64,000 nt of DNA from Pectinophora gossypiella (GCF_024362695.1 NC_065414.1:5845501-5909500), one strand, 5' to 3'. Counted from the first letter of the stretch, positions 43,920 through 56,700 are shown. Numbers and translations are program-made. Notes: a model not told the origin generated them from the sequence alone.

Positions 43920-44045
43920 GGTACACTCTATCGGCACGCCAACCACCGTACGACGTCTATCGACGTAGATAGCTTTCGCTCCATCTATTGGTTTCAACCT
44001 TACATATAATCGCGCCGCGCGTGAAACGGTTCCGTGTACGTACAC
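43920..44045. repeat. Harbinger-like MITE end
   Basis: gacgtctatcgacgtagata then tctattggtttcaacc and atcgcgccgcgcg, the layout of the right end of the element at 34431-37773. Confidence 0.45.
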
Positions 44046-44099
44046 CCTGCTAGTTTAATACTATATACATCCCACGCGACGTAATACTTATACCATACC

Positions 44100-44215
44100 C
44101 CGGACATTTCATACAAACAACCTGGTTTTACACAGACACTACACATAGACATTATCATGAATACGCGCATCTGTGTGTGTGACGTCTGACACCATACGAT
44201 TCAAGTCTAAACCAT
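44100..44215 (+). mobile_element. family F repeat copy
   Basis: ggacatttcatacaaacaac, ggttttacacagacactaca and cgcatctgtgtgtgtgacgt. Confidence 0.55.
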
Positions 44216-45084
44216 GGTGTCGTTTGATTCCTTGTCGCTCAGCCCACGGCATTGGAGGTTATACACTTGTCTATCTGTGTATAACATCCTGGCATTGCAA
44301 ATATTATTATCTACCAAACCCTTCAAACTCGTTACCTATCGACATAGCAAATATTTGGCACACTCAAAGAGGTCGTGTGTTTTAGAATAAGTAAATAAAC
44401 CTCTTCCTCTTATAACTTAGGCAACATCGCCACTTACCGATGGATATTGTGACAATATATTAAAAAATACAGATGTAAAAACACACCGAGTAATTAACGC
44501 CCCTTCTAAAATATTGGGCCATTACTTGGACTAGACCCTCTGATACCATACGATTCATCATCCATTCTTAGATAGCCAATTATGATGGACGCTACCCCCG
44601 TAAGGCCTAATACCTACCGCAAGAAAAATGGTTCTGCTGTTTTCACTAACACCAGCTTTGTTAGCAGCCAACTGGATTACCCATTATACCTATCTGGTCT
44701 GACAGAAAGCTCGGTGAGTGGGTACTTAGTTTATCTTGCGAAATACGCACCTTTGATCACCCCAATTGGGATGTAGTCGTGAACATTTTCTGTGAATAGT
44801 TACTTATGTATTATAATATAAAACCTAATACGACTTCGTAAAGCTGGTAACTCGGCTGCCTATAAAAGACATCAACGCGCGACTTTTTTATTTATAGTAA
44901 GTTTGTAAAATAGAAAGTAAGATGGTAACTGTAATATTGAGTCACAAGTCGAGTATTAGAAAAACTAATTATTATTACAAATTAAGTAAGTACAAGGGCT
45001 TATTGCCTACCTTTTTTTGGAAAGTATGATACGTTGTGTGAAAATTGAGAGCCGTCATCTCTCTAGTGTTAAACCCACATTTCT
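44216..45084. other. gene-poor stretch
   Basis: One family E fragment at 44690-44790 (ctgacagaaagctcggtgag, accccaattgggatgtagtc). No supported gene. Confidence 0.4.
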
Positions 45085-45340
45085 CACATTTTTTTTTGAC
45101 GTGACTTATTGTAGATTTGCCGCAGATGGCATTAACTACTTGGCCGGACAAATGGGGAGCGCTGAAGGCTCTCACCCGGTACAACATTTAAGACAACAGG
45201 CCTGAGGGTGCCCAGTTAGGCGGGAACCTCGGCTCAGGGCGTCGTCTGAGAGGAAAAATATTTGAAAGAATTAAGCGATAAGCGCTGATTGAGGGAAATC
45301 GTCGAACACGCCGGCAGGGTCGGTATCGGGGTAGGCCGTT
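45085..45340 (+). mobile_element. family I repeat, long copy 1
   Basis: ttgacgtgacttattgtaga, ttggccggacaaatggggag, gacaacaggcctgagggtgc and agcgctgattgagggaaatc, matching 46437-46685 in order. Confidence 0.72.
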
Positions 45341-45800
45341 TCTCACAGTGTCCGTTTACCTAACCTGAATATTTGACAGGTCAGCTTTTATAGTTTCTTG
45401 GTTGTTTAATGGTAAGAAGGGATGATTTAAAAAGTATTTTAATGTTAAAAATCGGATACACATCTTAGCCTTTTAGATATACACGGATGTTCAAATAATT
45501 ACAAGAACAACTCATATAAACATTCTGAGTCAAGTACTTACTACTCACTCAATAAAGTTGTTTTTTATAAAATCTTATAACCATAAGTAAGTACTTACCT
45601 TATAAATATCTTCGAGGTTAACCAACTGGTCAAAAAATGGAACTTATTTTGACTGTCGAGTTCCTTCTCAAAGGTTGTCGAGTTCCATATTTAAAGTCAA
45701 ACCTTTGAATATTCAAGTTTCATCAAACAACATTTTACGTCAACATAACAACAAATAACGTCCCATCATGCCTATATCTCTGAAGGTATATATTATAGGC

Positions 45801-46021
45801 TGGGTGTATAGTGTAGAACACTTTGAGGGCTGATTTAGACCATGATTCTGAGTTAGTATCAAGTGGAAATTTCCGTCGCAAAACTATAGAATATAAAATA
45901 ATTTACAAAAACAAAACAAGTCATAGATTTTGCGACGGAAATTTCCACTTGATACTAACTCAGAATCATGCATGGTCTGAATCATCCCCCTCAGTACTCG
46001 TTACGCAGTCACTAACACTCT
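45801..46021. mobile_element. MITE-1 copy 6 with near-perfect inner hairpin
   Basis: Arms at about 45844-45886 and 45928-45970 (gattctgagttagtatcaag, tggaaatttccgtcgcaaaa and complements) are exact or nearly so. Outer right end cagtcactaacactctgta; the left end is degraded. Confidence 0.75.
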
Positions 46022-46436
46022 GTATAAAACCACTCCTCGCCAGATATGTTTAAAAGTCCCTTGTAATAGGAGGCGAGCCTATTGCCTTTAAACTGGGCAC
46101 CTGGAAATCACGTGACAACGTGTCAATATACTTAACACGTTTAAGTGTTTGTTCGAAATACTTAGCTTGCTGCACTTCCAAATTTAAAATGTGCAAATTA
46201 AACACAGTTTACAATATTTTGTCGAAATATTTTTGATTTCAATTTATTACATTGTGTAAGTATACTTGGAGAGGCAACTTTTAAAAAATATAATTATCTG
46301 CCTTGAAAATTTTTTACAACTTATGTGTATAAGTATGTCAATATTGTCAATTTTATGACGATCGACCTTCTCAGTAGGGAATGTCTGTGGTCGGGCTGTT
46401 GTACAAAAGGTTTTGGGTTTGGTACCCGACACTTTC

Positions 46437-46685
46437 CTTTTTGACGTGACTTATTGTAGGTTTGCCGCAAATGGCATTCACTACTGGGCCGGACAAATGG
46501 GGAGCGCTGACGGCTCTCACCCGGTACAAAATTTAAGACAACAGGCCTGAGGGTCGGGCGTGTACGTCGGCGTCATCTGAGAGGATAATATTTGAAAGAT
46601 TTAATCGGGCCTAGTGGATCGATAGCGATAAGCGCTGAATGAGGGAAATCGTCGACCACGCCGGCCGGGTCGGTTACGCGGATGA
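46437..46685 (+). mobile_element. family I repeat, long copy 2
   Basis: ttgacgtgacttattgtagg, gggccggacaaatggggagc, caacaggcctgagggtcggg and agcgctgaatgagggaaatc. Confidence 0.72.
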
Positions 46686-46906
46686 AACCCGACAGTTTTG
46701 TGTTGTCTACTTTGAAGTATCTGACAGCTGGGCAAAGGCATGTGCATAAGCTCAAAAATATATCCCAATTAGGGTAGCCGAAGTACTATTTACTAGTATT
46801 AGTATCAAACAGGCCTCTATCAAAGTGGTCATACAACCGGAGTGGGTTTGGAGTGAATAGGTACTTTACCACGTTGCTTCAGTGCGGCTTGGTGGAGACG
46901 CAAGAA

Positions 46907-47178
46907 GTGGTCTAGTGGATAGAGCGTTAGGATCACGATTTGGGTGTCCGGGTTCGTTTCCCGATGGAGATATTGTTGAAATCACTTTGTTTGGTAAGGA
47001 TTTTGGCTTGAATTACTTGATTGACCGAAAAAGTAAGATGATTCCGTGCTTCGGTGGGCACGTTAAGCCGTTGGTCCCAGCTGGCAGCCGTAAAAATACC
47101 TCCACCAACCCGCAGTGGAGCAGCATGGTGTAGAATGCTCCATACCCCCTCAATCTCAGTATATAGGTTGTTTATGTT
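46907..47178 (+). mobile_element. SINE-B-type copy with tRNA head
   Basis: Head gtggtctagtggatagagcg with box-B-like gggttcgtttccc near 46950; body gtgcttcggtgggcacgtta; tail with aacccgcagtggagcagc, ctccataccccct and tatgttatg. Confidence 0.78.
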
Positions 47179-47739
47179 ATGTTTTTTGAAACAAAAAACA
47201 ATGGTATTTAAATCTTTTATTTTTGGTGTTAGGATTTAGTACCTACCTATTACATTGTTTTCTTTTTTGACGACCGGATGAAACATCCTTGGGTTTTTGC
47301 GACGCATAAAAACGCTATAGGTGTAAACACAAAACACATTATGCTCTGCAAATATTTCATACCATATAGATTAAGATATGGTTGTTATCAGATGATGGCA
47401 TACTTATATGCTATCTAGACTATTATTATTAATGATAAAAAAACAAATAGATAATTTCATAAGTACAGGGATAAAATGTATGCAGGTACCTATTTTATTA
47501 TCACATTTCTACTCCAACAGCAAATACCTGCTGGGTTAGAAATGCATGCTAATGATGCATAATGTATTACAATATTTTTACACGTTAAGAATATACTCCC
47601 TTTTCCCACGTAAGGTGGCTGAAAGAGATCTCTTTAAAGATTGGTAACTCTACTTTTTGGTATTTTCCTCATTTATTTTTATATTGTATATAATTTTATA
47701 TTGAATTTATATAATATAAAAATATTTGACCACAGAAAA
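47179..47739. other. gene-free AT-rich stretch
   Basis: Nothing recognisable. Confidence 0.4.
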
Positions 47740-47935
47740 AAAAGTTTTCATCTCGAGCTCCTCCGTGCTTCGGAAGCCACGTTAAGTCGTTGGTCCCGGC
47801 TGCATTAGCAGTCGTTAATAACCACCAATCCGCACTGAGCCCGCGTGGTGGTTTAAGGCCCGATCTCCCTATCCATCCATAGGGAAGGCCCGTGCCCCAG
47901 CAGTGGGGACGTTAATGGGTTGGTGATGATGAAAT
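47740..47935 (+). mobile_element. SINE-A copy, partial
   Basis: tttcatctcgagctcctccg, aacaccac-type centre ctgcattagcagtcgttaat and cagcagtggggacgttaatg. Confidence 0.75.
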
Positions 47936-48317
47936 ATTTAATGACGATTAGTGTTGTCAAGTTGCCTTTACCTTGGTAGGAAATAAGGAAGTTTTGTGTA
48001 GGTATGTTTAGGTCCGGCTGATCGCTGTGCAAATATGTAAATATCTGTATATTTAGGCAGGTCCCAGAATAAGTATTCTCGAATATTCCAAGTATTTGCA
48101 TGTTTTGCAAATGTGTATTCAGCCGGGTTTAGAAATAAGACACTTTCCTGCCACCCAGTCTGGCTAGAAGCGGGAGGATCATGGAAAAATATATAGAGAT
48201 CTTTGCCCAGTCACTACTATAGTCACCGGCTTGCTTCTCAAACGGGGAGCGCCGGTTCGACCCCGACACCGGACCTGCAGCAATAAAGAAAAAAAAAAAA
48301 AAACTTTTTTTTTATTA

Positions 48318-48485
48318 TAGACTGCGATACGGCTCACCTACCTATCCTATCACGTTAGTCTAACAACCTAACCTAACCAACCTTACCCTTGGTTGGTTGG
48401 TAGGTTGGCTCGGTGAGGTGTCGGTACTTAGTTCATCATGCGATAGATGTACCTCTGGCTACCCCAATTGGGATGTAAATGTAAG
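48318..48485 (+). mobile_element. family E repeat copy
   Basis: gactgcgatacggctcacct, cgttagtctaacaacc, ggctcggtgaggtgtcggta and accccaattgggatgtaaat. Confidence 0.55.
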
Positions 48486-50460
48486 CATATTCAAATTGTT
48501 TCAATATGTGATTTTCCATATATTTCTTGTTTTTAATTTTAGGATGTGACACTATTCAGCTCGAATATTGCACAACTACGCTATTACAACTACTTTACTG
48601 TGATATCTCCCTTAGCAACCTTTCCCTGGCAGTTGTCCTTCATTTATTGAGTCCAACAGGTAGAAAGACTACCTACTGGTACTGTAAACACCTTCGCAAA
48701 ACGCGTTTCGAAATTACGTACCCACTGCGATTTTTTTATACTTGACGCAGAATTTCGACTTCACAACAATTCTGATGCGAAAGGTGAGTGAACGTTCAAC
48801 AGATATAAAGAGTTGTGTGTTCAATGGCCTTGTTGATTTCCGAAACCTTTCGATAAAAATGGCAAGTTGTCATCGAACGATCTCTCAAAGTTCCGCCTTT
48901 CTTCTTTTCTTAATCTTTTTGCCACGAAGGTTATCAGTACGAACGAATAACTTTTCTGATAGGTATCTTAAGCTTAAAGCGAACGTAGAATAGAATAGAA
49001 GAAGAATAGAAATGGTTTGTTTTAAATGGGCGCCACACACAAAAAAAAGACAACAACATCATATCAAATTTCCCTCACCACAAGCAACGCAATGCGCAAT
49101 GTATGTAAAACTTCTGTCTTACATTCAAGCAAATTCTCAATTTATAATGCATTTCCTTGAGTAAGTACAAAACAAATCTCAAATGAAGGCATTCATTAAA
49201 ATGAAATAGAAGCAAATGCATGAAAAATATACCGAAATTTTCGTTTTTCGGTACTCGGTTATGAATCAAGGTTGAATCATCTGTTATGATAATAACCAAG
49301 TAAGTAATGGAACTTGAGAAAAACGCACCTAATTTTATTGATTACTAGATTGACTACACGTGCGAAAAACGTGAGGAAACGACTGTAACATAATATATCA
49401 CTGTATATCACGTTTCGCACGATGTGCTTTAGTTAATAGTTTTCAATTATCATATCAAATAAGCTTATGATTTGAAGTTATATTATATTACTGTGCGTTG
49501 ATATGTCAGTCATTCAGTTTCTCCTTTTATATATTTAGATATTTCCGTCATACATGATTTCTATGTAACTTTAACCATTAAGGCTGCTCACGCGACGGAA
49601 GCTTAAAAAATGGAGTAACTTCTCCCATTTTCCCAAAATTTCCCTTCACTACTCTGCTCCTATTGATTGTAGCGTGATGAAAAGTATACTATAACCTGCC
49701 CAGGAATAGGAAGAATAATTGTACCAAGTTTCATTAAAATCCGTCCAGTAGTTTTTGTTTCTAGAAGGAACATACAGACAGACAGACAGACAGACAAAAA
49801 TTTTACTGATTGCATTTTTGGCATCAGTATCGATCACTAATCACCCCCTGATAGTTATTTTGAAAATATATTTAATGTACAGAATTGACCTCTCTACAGA
49901 TTTATTATAAGTATAGATTGTGTCGTGTAATTTGTCTGTGTGGTCTAGCTTTATACTAAGCCTGTCGAATTAAGAAGTTAACATTTAGTATTTCGCGACA
50001 GAGCGTCAAGTTCATATTGTTTCAATACTTACATGTGGTTTTCCATATATTTTCTTGCTTTTTAATTTTATGATGTGACTGTATTCCGCTCGAATATTTC
50101 ACAATACTAAGTAGTAAGTACGTACGTGATTCTAACATAATTGGTACTGTGATTGCCCGCTCCTTAACGGTATGGCATAATTCTAGCTCAAAGCCTATCG
50201 TCATAGACTTTGCATTGTATCAATCTCGATTTGCCGTCTCGTAACGTTCTGTCCCGGAACCTGTTAAGAATGTGTTATAAATTATTTGTACGTAGATACA
50301 TTAAACCAGCTATCATTCCAGGCATACCATGACGATCGACTCTAGTATCAGATTTTAACTAACGCGACATACTTATAGGCTCTTGGTTTGTAAAACTTCA
50401 TACTATAGATTTCAATGTAGGTAATTGTTTTTCCTATTTTTTGTTTTATGTTACTTTTAC
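48486..50460. other. gene-poor stretch with LINE-tail pieces
   Basis: tgcgttgatatgtcagtcat and ctccttttatatatttagat at 49494-49540 match 59560-59612. A further repeat at 49660-49860 contains aagtttcattaaaatccgtc and the CAGA microsatellite. No supported gene. Confidence 0.45.
49774..49796. repeat. (CAGA)n microsatellite
   Basis: Six or so cagacaga units inside a dispersed repeat. Confidence 0.9.
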
Positions 50461-50464
50461 TTTA

Positions 50465-50650
50465 AAGTGAGATAATCCGTGCTTCGGAGTGATGTTAAGC
50501 CGTTGGTCCCGGTTACTACTTACTGATGTAAGTAGTCGTTATATGGGTCATGTCAGGGGCTTTTGGCGGCTCAATAGTAACCCTGACACCAGTCTTGATG
50601 AGGTTGGTAATTCTCCTCACAACCCACACGATAGAAGGAGATGTTTTATC
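50465..50650 (+). mobile_element. SINE-B copy, partial
   Basis: agataatccgtgcttcggag, gttaagccgttggtcccggt, gggtcatgtcaggggctttt and tcctcacaacccacacgat. Confidence 0.72.
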
Positions 50651-51764
50651 TTACGACTCCGATAACGGATCTGAAATATAGTCCGTGCTTAAGTAAGAGC
50701 ACTGGACCGACTCATATATTTATTATGATGATTATCTTTCACAGTAATTACAATACACACCTTCTTACTTTTCTACAAGGTACCTAATTATTTTACTTTC
50801 CCAAGTTTATCTTTCTTAGAAAATATGAAGGAATGTCTCTTGCAAGCAGTCATATGCCGATGTCACCCCTCCGGACTCGTGGTCACACCAGGTTGTCACA
50901 CCAGTATGACAAACAGGAATTTTATTCTCACTTTGGAAATATTCCTGGCTGGTATTCCACCTCACAACCCACACGATAAGAAGAAGTAAAAAAGCGCAAA
51001 TGTTAAGTAAAAAGAGCTTTATGATCTAGCCTTTAGCCAGATAGGACCAGGCGTCTGTTTAATAAAAATTACAATTGTAAATTACAATGACAATTTGATG
51101 TACATTGCGGAGTTAGTGATCACAAATATTTTGCAGGTTCATATTAGCTACGTAATGAACACCAAATTGTCGTTGTAATTTACAAAAGTTTTATGAAACA
51201 GCCCCCTGAGTTCAAGAAAGAATAATTTGAAAAAGAAAACAGCCAGTTTCATTATTATTCAAGAGATTTTACAATAGAAACATTCCCACTTTAGGATCAT
51301 TCCTCGAAACGGCACATCGTGTTAAAACAGGGGGGTTCAAAAGCAATTCATCCAAAAAAAAGGAATATTGTTTTTTAAAATGAATTGTATCGTTGTGACC
51401 TTTTTACGTTCAATTTATAATTTATAATTCAGTATAATTTATTAATAAATACATGAATATGCAGGTAGTGTTTGAATTTGTTTAAGTATTTGCGATAGAT
51501 TTATACTTAATACTATAAATTGTGGTTACTGGCGCATGGTACCTGCGCAATGGTATTCATAGTGATCTATTGAAATGATTGTAAGTCCATAAATGAACAA
51601 GTTCCTGTTTCTTGCTTAGCTGATTGCTGCAATGTCTACTAAGTGTTGTATTTTGTTCTTACGGTCATATTCATTGATGTACAATAATTATGGCATTATG
51701 GGCCTTATTATTATCTCGATAGGACACCAGGTGAGGTAACGTTTATACCACCCATCATCATCGT
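50651..51764. other. gene-poor stretch
   Basis: MITE-2 remnant at 51325-51420; otherwise AT-rich with nothing supported. Confidence 0.4.
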
Positions 51765-52100
51765 TCATTCAAGAGCCACACTCTTGTCAGTGTAGCCTTC
51801 TCCATGTTAGTTTTTAGGGAAAAATAGGGCAGTAGTTTCCCTCTTGCCTTCCGCCCCGCAGGACTTTGTCTGACGCGAATAGGATGGCGCCCAGAGCAGT
51901 CTATTTCAAAACTCCTATCCACCGCCTCTGAATAGTACTGACAGTTACTGCTGTCCTCTGTCAGGTTCCGGGTTACAGTCCCGGTAACTCGCTTCTTCCA
52001 TCCTGCATTGCCGTACTGACGGCTCCCATCTCGGGCTCTGTAACCGTTGAGGTCTTCACCCGTATCCCTGGGCAAAGGTTCGTAGGTTTGGTGTTTAAAC
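51765..52100 (-). mobile_element. family G repeat, long copy
   Basis: attcaagagccacactcttg, gatggcgcccagagcagtct, cgcctctgaatagtactgac, gttacagtcccggtaactcg. Its 116-codon antisense frame is not a gene. Confidence 0.68.
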
Positions 52101-52684
52101 CACTGCATAGGCTTATTTTATTTGTGGTGCGATTACGGTTGCGCCACTACGGTGTCCTTGTGAGATAGGGTTCTAACTGTCACTCACTCACTCACACTCA
52201 CTTATAAACATTACAAGATTTACAAGTAAAACGTAACAACTCATCTTAGTTCGTATCAGTTTACGATATTTAGGCCGGTTCACACATAACTTCAAAATGG
52301 TGTAACCTTTTTTTTACCATAAAATGTAAAATCAAATTCAAATTAAAAACATTTTTAATTAATTGAGTGTAGTAATCAATTAAATGGATTGGACACAACG
52401 TTAAGTGGTCCGCCTTGGTCCGACAGAACTGGTATTTCAATAATTCACCACCATGTACTGATTTGGACATAATATACTGTTATATTAGGGCATAATTGCG
52501 TTCTATAACAATTTACTTGAAAAAATATGCTGTTGAAAAAAATGTACTCGCGTACCGATGGTATCGAGGTTTTGACTTTCCTGTTGAAAATCTATCGTCA
52601 CCATACATCGAAATAGATCGCCATATATAATATAGATTGCAAATAAGTTTTTAATCGCAAAAACATATTTTATTTATTTTGATC

Positions 52685-53008
52685 ATCATCCCCCTAGCAT
52701 TATCCCGATTTTCACAGGGTCCGCTTACTTAAGATTTGACAGGTCCGGTTTTTTACGGAAGCGACTGCGTGTCTGACCTTCCAACCCAGCACCAATACAG
52801 GTTAGGTCACATACCTCCGAAAATGCATTTCTCGGGAATATGGGTTTCCTCACGATGTTTCCTTTCACCGCTGAGCACGTGATAATCATTTATGATGCAA
52901 ACATTAATTCGAAAACAAAATCGACAATCATTGGTTTAGACCTGTGGTTTCGAACCTGCGACCTCAAAGTGAGAGACAAGCGTTCTACCAACTGAGCTAC
53001 CGCAGCTA
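52685..53008 (-). mobile_element. SINE-C copy, reversed, with tRNA-like head
   Basis: catccccctagcattatccc at one end and ctaccaactgagctaccgca (reverse of the head) at the other. Confidence 0.78.
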
Positions 53009-53612
53009 TATTTTTTATTTTTATGGAACAACAAATTAAAATTTCAAATTGGTACCTAATCCGGAAGGAATTATCATGGAAATTCTTGTTTTTCGACAAT
53101 AAATAACAGAAGTTACAAATCTGTCACGGACACCCATCTTATTATCATGTGTGTCCCGTAGTAGTCGAGGCCTCACGTCGCTATGCCATCAATTAGCATG
53201 GTCGAGAGTCATTGGACGTGCTGCAGCATACGATATGAAGATTATGTGGAGTGACTGTTTATGTTATACCATAGACACATAACATATGAACATGTAGTTG
53301 TCAGAATTTCATAATTTATCTTTTACCTTGGACACTACCCCTGTGTTGAAGTTGTGTGCGTCTATAATTCGCAGAGATACCGGAACCTTTACTATGTGTA
53401 TTTTAATTTGTGTATTTGTGTTGTACTGATGTTGATGCACCATAATAAATATATAAATAAATTGTTTTAAGTTTACGCGGTTAATATCATAATTAAAACA
53501 CATAATAACGGGTAACTGATGACTGATGACAGTCATCCCGCGATCATGGCACTTGCAACAGTGTCGAAATATCGGGAGTCTCATATCCCTACTTTAAACG
53601 CCGTAAGATCCC
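53009..53612. other. gene-free stretch
   Basis: A short MITE-4 end at 53303-53340; nothing else recognised. Confidence 0.4.
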
Positions 53613-53948
53613 GTCTTCTTCTTCTTCTATCGTGTGGGTTGTGAGGTGATTACTAACCCCATCAACCCTGGTGTCAGGGTTATTATTGAGCCGCCAAAGG
53701 CCCCTGACATGACTCATGTAACGACTACGTACTTAAATCAGTAAGAAGTAACCGGGACCAACGGCTTAATGTGCCTTCCGAAGCACGGATCATCTTACTT
53801 TTTCGGACAATCAGGTGATTCAAGCCTGAAAAGTCCTTACCAAACAAAGGACAGTCTCACAAAGTGATTTCGACAATATCCCCATCGGGAATCGAACCCG
53901 GACCAGGTCGTGAGCCTAACGCTCTAATCACTATACCACAGAGGCTGT
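53613..53948 (-). mobile_element. SINE-B, full copy with tRNA-derived head
   Basis: Read in reverse: cctctgtggtatagtgatta gagcgttaggctcacgacc, canonical box B gggttcgattccc (53888-53900), body gtgcttcggaaggcacatta and ggcctttggcggctcaataa, and a tail ending in a (gaa)n run. Best reference copy in the window. Confidence 0.85.
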
Positions 53949-54108
53949 TAGATAGATAGATACTTATTATGACGTAATATTACTCGACCTCCACGACGTC
54001 TGGGATTATAAAGATCATGGAATTTTATGAGTTTTCCTATTACTCTTTGACCCAAAAACTTAGAGCAGCTCGTTTGTAGCTTTTTTATTCTTATCGTTTT
54101 CTATAGAC

Positions 54109-54374
54109 CAATAGGCTAGTTTCCAACTAGTCAAATCAGTTACTTTTTACTAAACGTCAAAACACGAAATTACTATGGAATTTGTATGAAAAAGCACTGT
54201 GACGTCATAGAAAAACGTGACAAAATGTCGGACTTATTATTACGTTTTTCTTGATTAAAATTCATAAATAAGTTTAATAGAAAAAAGAAAATGTTTTTCG
54301 TTAGTTTTAGATGTGTCTTTATTTAGTAATCAGAATTTCATAATTTATCTTGAACCTAGTACACGACCCAATTA
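54109..54374. mobile_element. MITE-4 copy 3
   Basis: ggctagtttccaactagtca at one end, cctagtacacgacccaatt at the other, same interior as 15749-16006. Confidence 0.65.
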
Positions 54375-54574
54375 AATGCCATGACCGGCTGGCTATGCCT
54401 AATCTAACTGCAGATCAATGTTTAAAGTTCATGCTTTTAATAAATGCAATGATGGATATTCCAGATGGCGCTGTAAATTATTTTTATTCTGTCAGGGAAT
54501 ATCTGCAGTAATGTAATTTTTTGTTATTATATAAAAGTTTAGTGTAAATAAGTGTACCTTTGTCTACATATAAT

Positions 54575-54676
54575 GACATTTGCATGCCAACATTGTTATG
54601 GCGAAACATGTATTGTACCTACTTCTAATACCCACTTGTCACCTTATTCACCATTTTTGACTCAAATAAAGTTTCT
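54575..54676 (+). mobile_element. dispersed repeat 3' end
   Basis: atgacatttgcatgccaaca, ggcgaaacatgtattgtacc and caccttattcaccat also occur at 1657-1740; ends caaataaag before the ATTCC microsatellite. Confidence 0.55.
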
Positions 54677-54720
54677 ATTCCATTCCATTCCATTCCATTC
54701 CATTCCATTCCATTCCATTC
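54677..54720. repeat. (ATTCC)n microsatellite
   Basis: About eight or nine perfect attcc units immediately after a repeat end. Confidence 0.93.
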
Positions 54721-55125
54721 TATGTTTCCTTGTTTACAACCTTCTAATTTCATGGATAACAGACATATAGATTTTTTATATTTGGTTTTGAGTATAAATG
54801 ATGGCCCTTTTTATTACACCCAAGTACAATTACATCTTCCACCCGTTATTATTCTGATCAAAATAAACAGAAGCAATATAGGTAAAACGTTTTGCTATAC
54901 ATAAGGATATCTGCCAATACTTACATTGTATTTTGGAATAATTAAGCACATGGTAAAGCTGTACAACGCCATCTATATTGTTTTTGGTGAACGTAGCGTG
55001 GAAAGTCCCTCATTGACATTTAAATTAACATTTATATATTTTTTTGCATGTTCCTTTAATTATAAATTATTTACTTTGATGGACTTTTTTTGTTACAATA
55101 CGGCCCCGATTCCTGCAGACACCGC

Positions 55126-55453
55126 CTAATTTTATTTTAAGTTATATCCGTCATTTTCATATCCGTCGAAAAGGAAAGGGACGGATGATTCACAGCTCTT
55201 AATTTTAGGAAGAATGAGTAAATGAATGAATAACCCGGGCGAATCAAAAGGTACCTCGCTGGTATGCAATCCGTTTGACGTGCTGTCTACTTAACTGTGA
55301 CGGGTTATTGACGGATGTAAAATTTTTAGACGGTTGGTTTAGATTTGTGCTTAAAATTGACATGTGTTCTATTAATTTTATGCTTGTCGATTACCCGTCC
55401 CTTTCCTTTTCGGCGGATAAGAAAATGACAGATATAACTTAAAATAAAATTAG
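55126..55453. mobile_element. MITE-3 foldback element
   Basis: 328 bp with arms ctaattttattttaagttat and, reversed, the same 20 bases, continuing tccgtcattttcatatccg and cgaaaaggaaagggacgg. Single ends also at 40029-40090 and 56367-56410. Confidence 0.82.
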
Positions 55454-55499
55454 ATTGTATTTACAGGAATTAGCACCATTATTTATTTATTTTATATTT

Positions 55500-55965
55500 A
55501 TTAAATTGAGTAGTAGGCTGAGCTGTAGGCCATCTACGGGGTCCACAGGTGGCGGATAGTGGAACGGCCATCAGATATGATGGTTAGCTACGAATATAAG
55601 AATAAGCAGTCCCCGACCAAACAGCGACAGGATTAGCAGAACGTAGTGGGTAGCTCACTGGGACGGGCTAACCTACGAAATGCTACTTAGGTTCTACGAC
55701 GATCTTGTGACGTAGCGAGTAGGCGCCGCAACTTCCAAAGCGCACCCCTGATGCCGGGCAGCAGCGGTATCAGTACTGGTTGGAGGCTGAGGAAATGGAT
55801 TCTGGTAGGGCTCTAGCTAGAATATCACCGATTGAGAAATTGGTCGGTGTACCGCGGAACGGAAGGCGATTGGGGCAACCACCGTTCTACACGCCCTATC
55901 TATGGAGTAATGGCGATTACTCCACCGACAAGAGCGCAGCTCTTAAATAAAAAAAATAAAGAGAG
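55500..55965. repeat. unclassified repeat-like GC-richer block
   Basis: GC-richer than its surroundings, with ggtggcggatagtggaacgg and ggttggaggctgaggaaatg, ending in an A-rich run. No open frame. Looks like a retroelement piece, unproven. Confidence 0.35.
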
Positions 55966-56464
55966 TGAGATTTATTTAATATCTTTTGAACTACTCTAGA
56001 GCGAATAAATTTTATTTCAATTTTCATTTTCATTTTTTGTGCATTCGGGGTAACAGAAATATGTCACGTGTGTTACGCGAAGTGTGTGTGTTATAAAAAT
56101 ATAGGGTATCCCTAGCTTTGTCGTCAAGGGATTTCCGTTATACGTGTAACAAGACACGTATATCCCCCTAGTGAATGCGAGCTGTCTCCGTTCGATGAAA
56201 GTTATGTTCAGGTTCTTTGATAATAATGGATGTGGTTATCCACGTCCTATTATATCGAATGAAGTCCTATTATGTGTAAATTACATACTGTATTAGAGAC
56301 AATAGCTATTGATGTCATATGACTTTAGTTGGCGCGCTCCATTTCAATGCAGACACCTCCTAATTTTATTTTAAGTTATACTTAATTCCTTATTCGCCGA
56401 AAATGACTTACATTACTAAATTTACTTATTGTGTCGTTTAGAATCGAATACCTCAATTTCATAT

Positions 56465-56700
56465 CTTCTTCTTCTATCGTGTGGGTTGTAACGTGGATTA
56501 CCTATCAACCTCGCGAACCCTGGTGTAAGGGTTACTAATGAGCCGTCAAAGGCCCCTGACATGACTGATGTAACGACTACGTACTCACATCAGTAAGTAG
56601 TAACCGGGACCAAAGGCTTAACGTGCCTTCCGAAGCACGGATCATCTTACTTTTTGGACAATCTAACCTAACCAAACTAGGGATCACAAAGTGATTTTTG
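56465..56700 (-). mobile_element. SINE-B copy, reversed, partial
   Basis: cttcttcttctatcgtgtgg, gagccgtcaaaggcccctga and cttccgaagcacggatcatc. Confidence 0.75.

Noticed and set aside
51758..52108. 116-codon - strand frame
   Set aside because: Lies wholly in a dispersed repeat that also occurs at 16305-16560.
53880..53948. tRNA-like sequence with box A and box B
   Set aside because: Part of a SINE head continuous with a SINE body; no full cloverleaf with acceptor stem. Same for 14854-14925, 39230-39279, 46907-46970 and 23419-23480.
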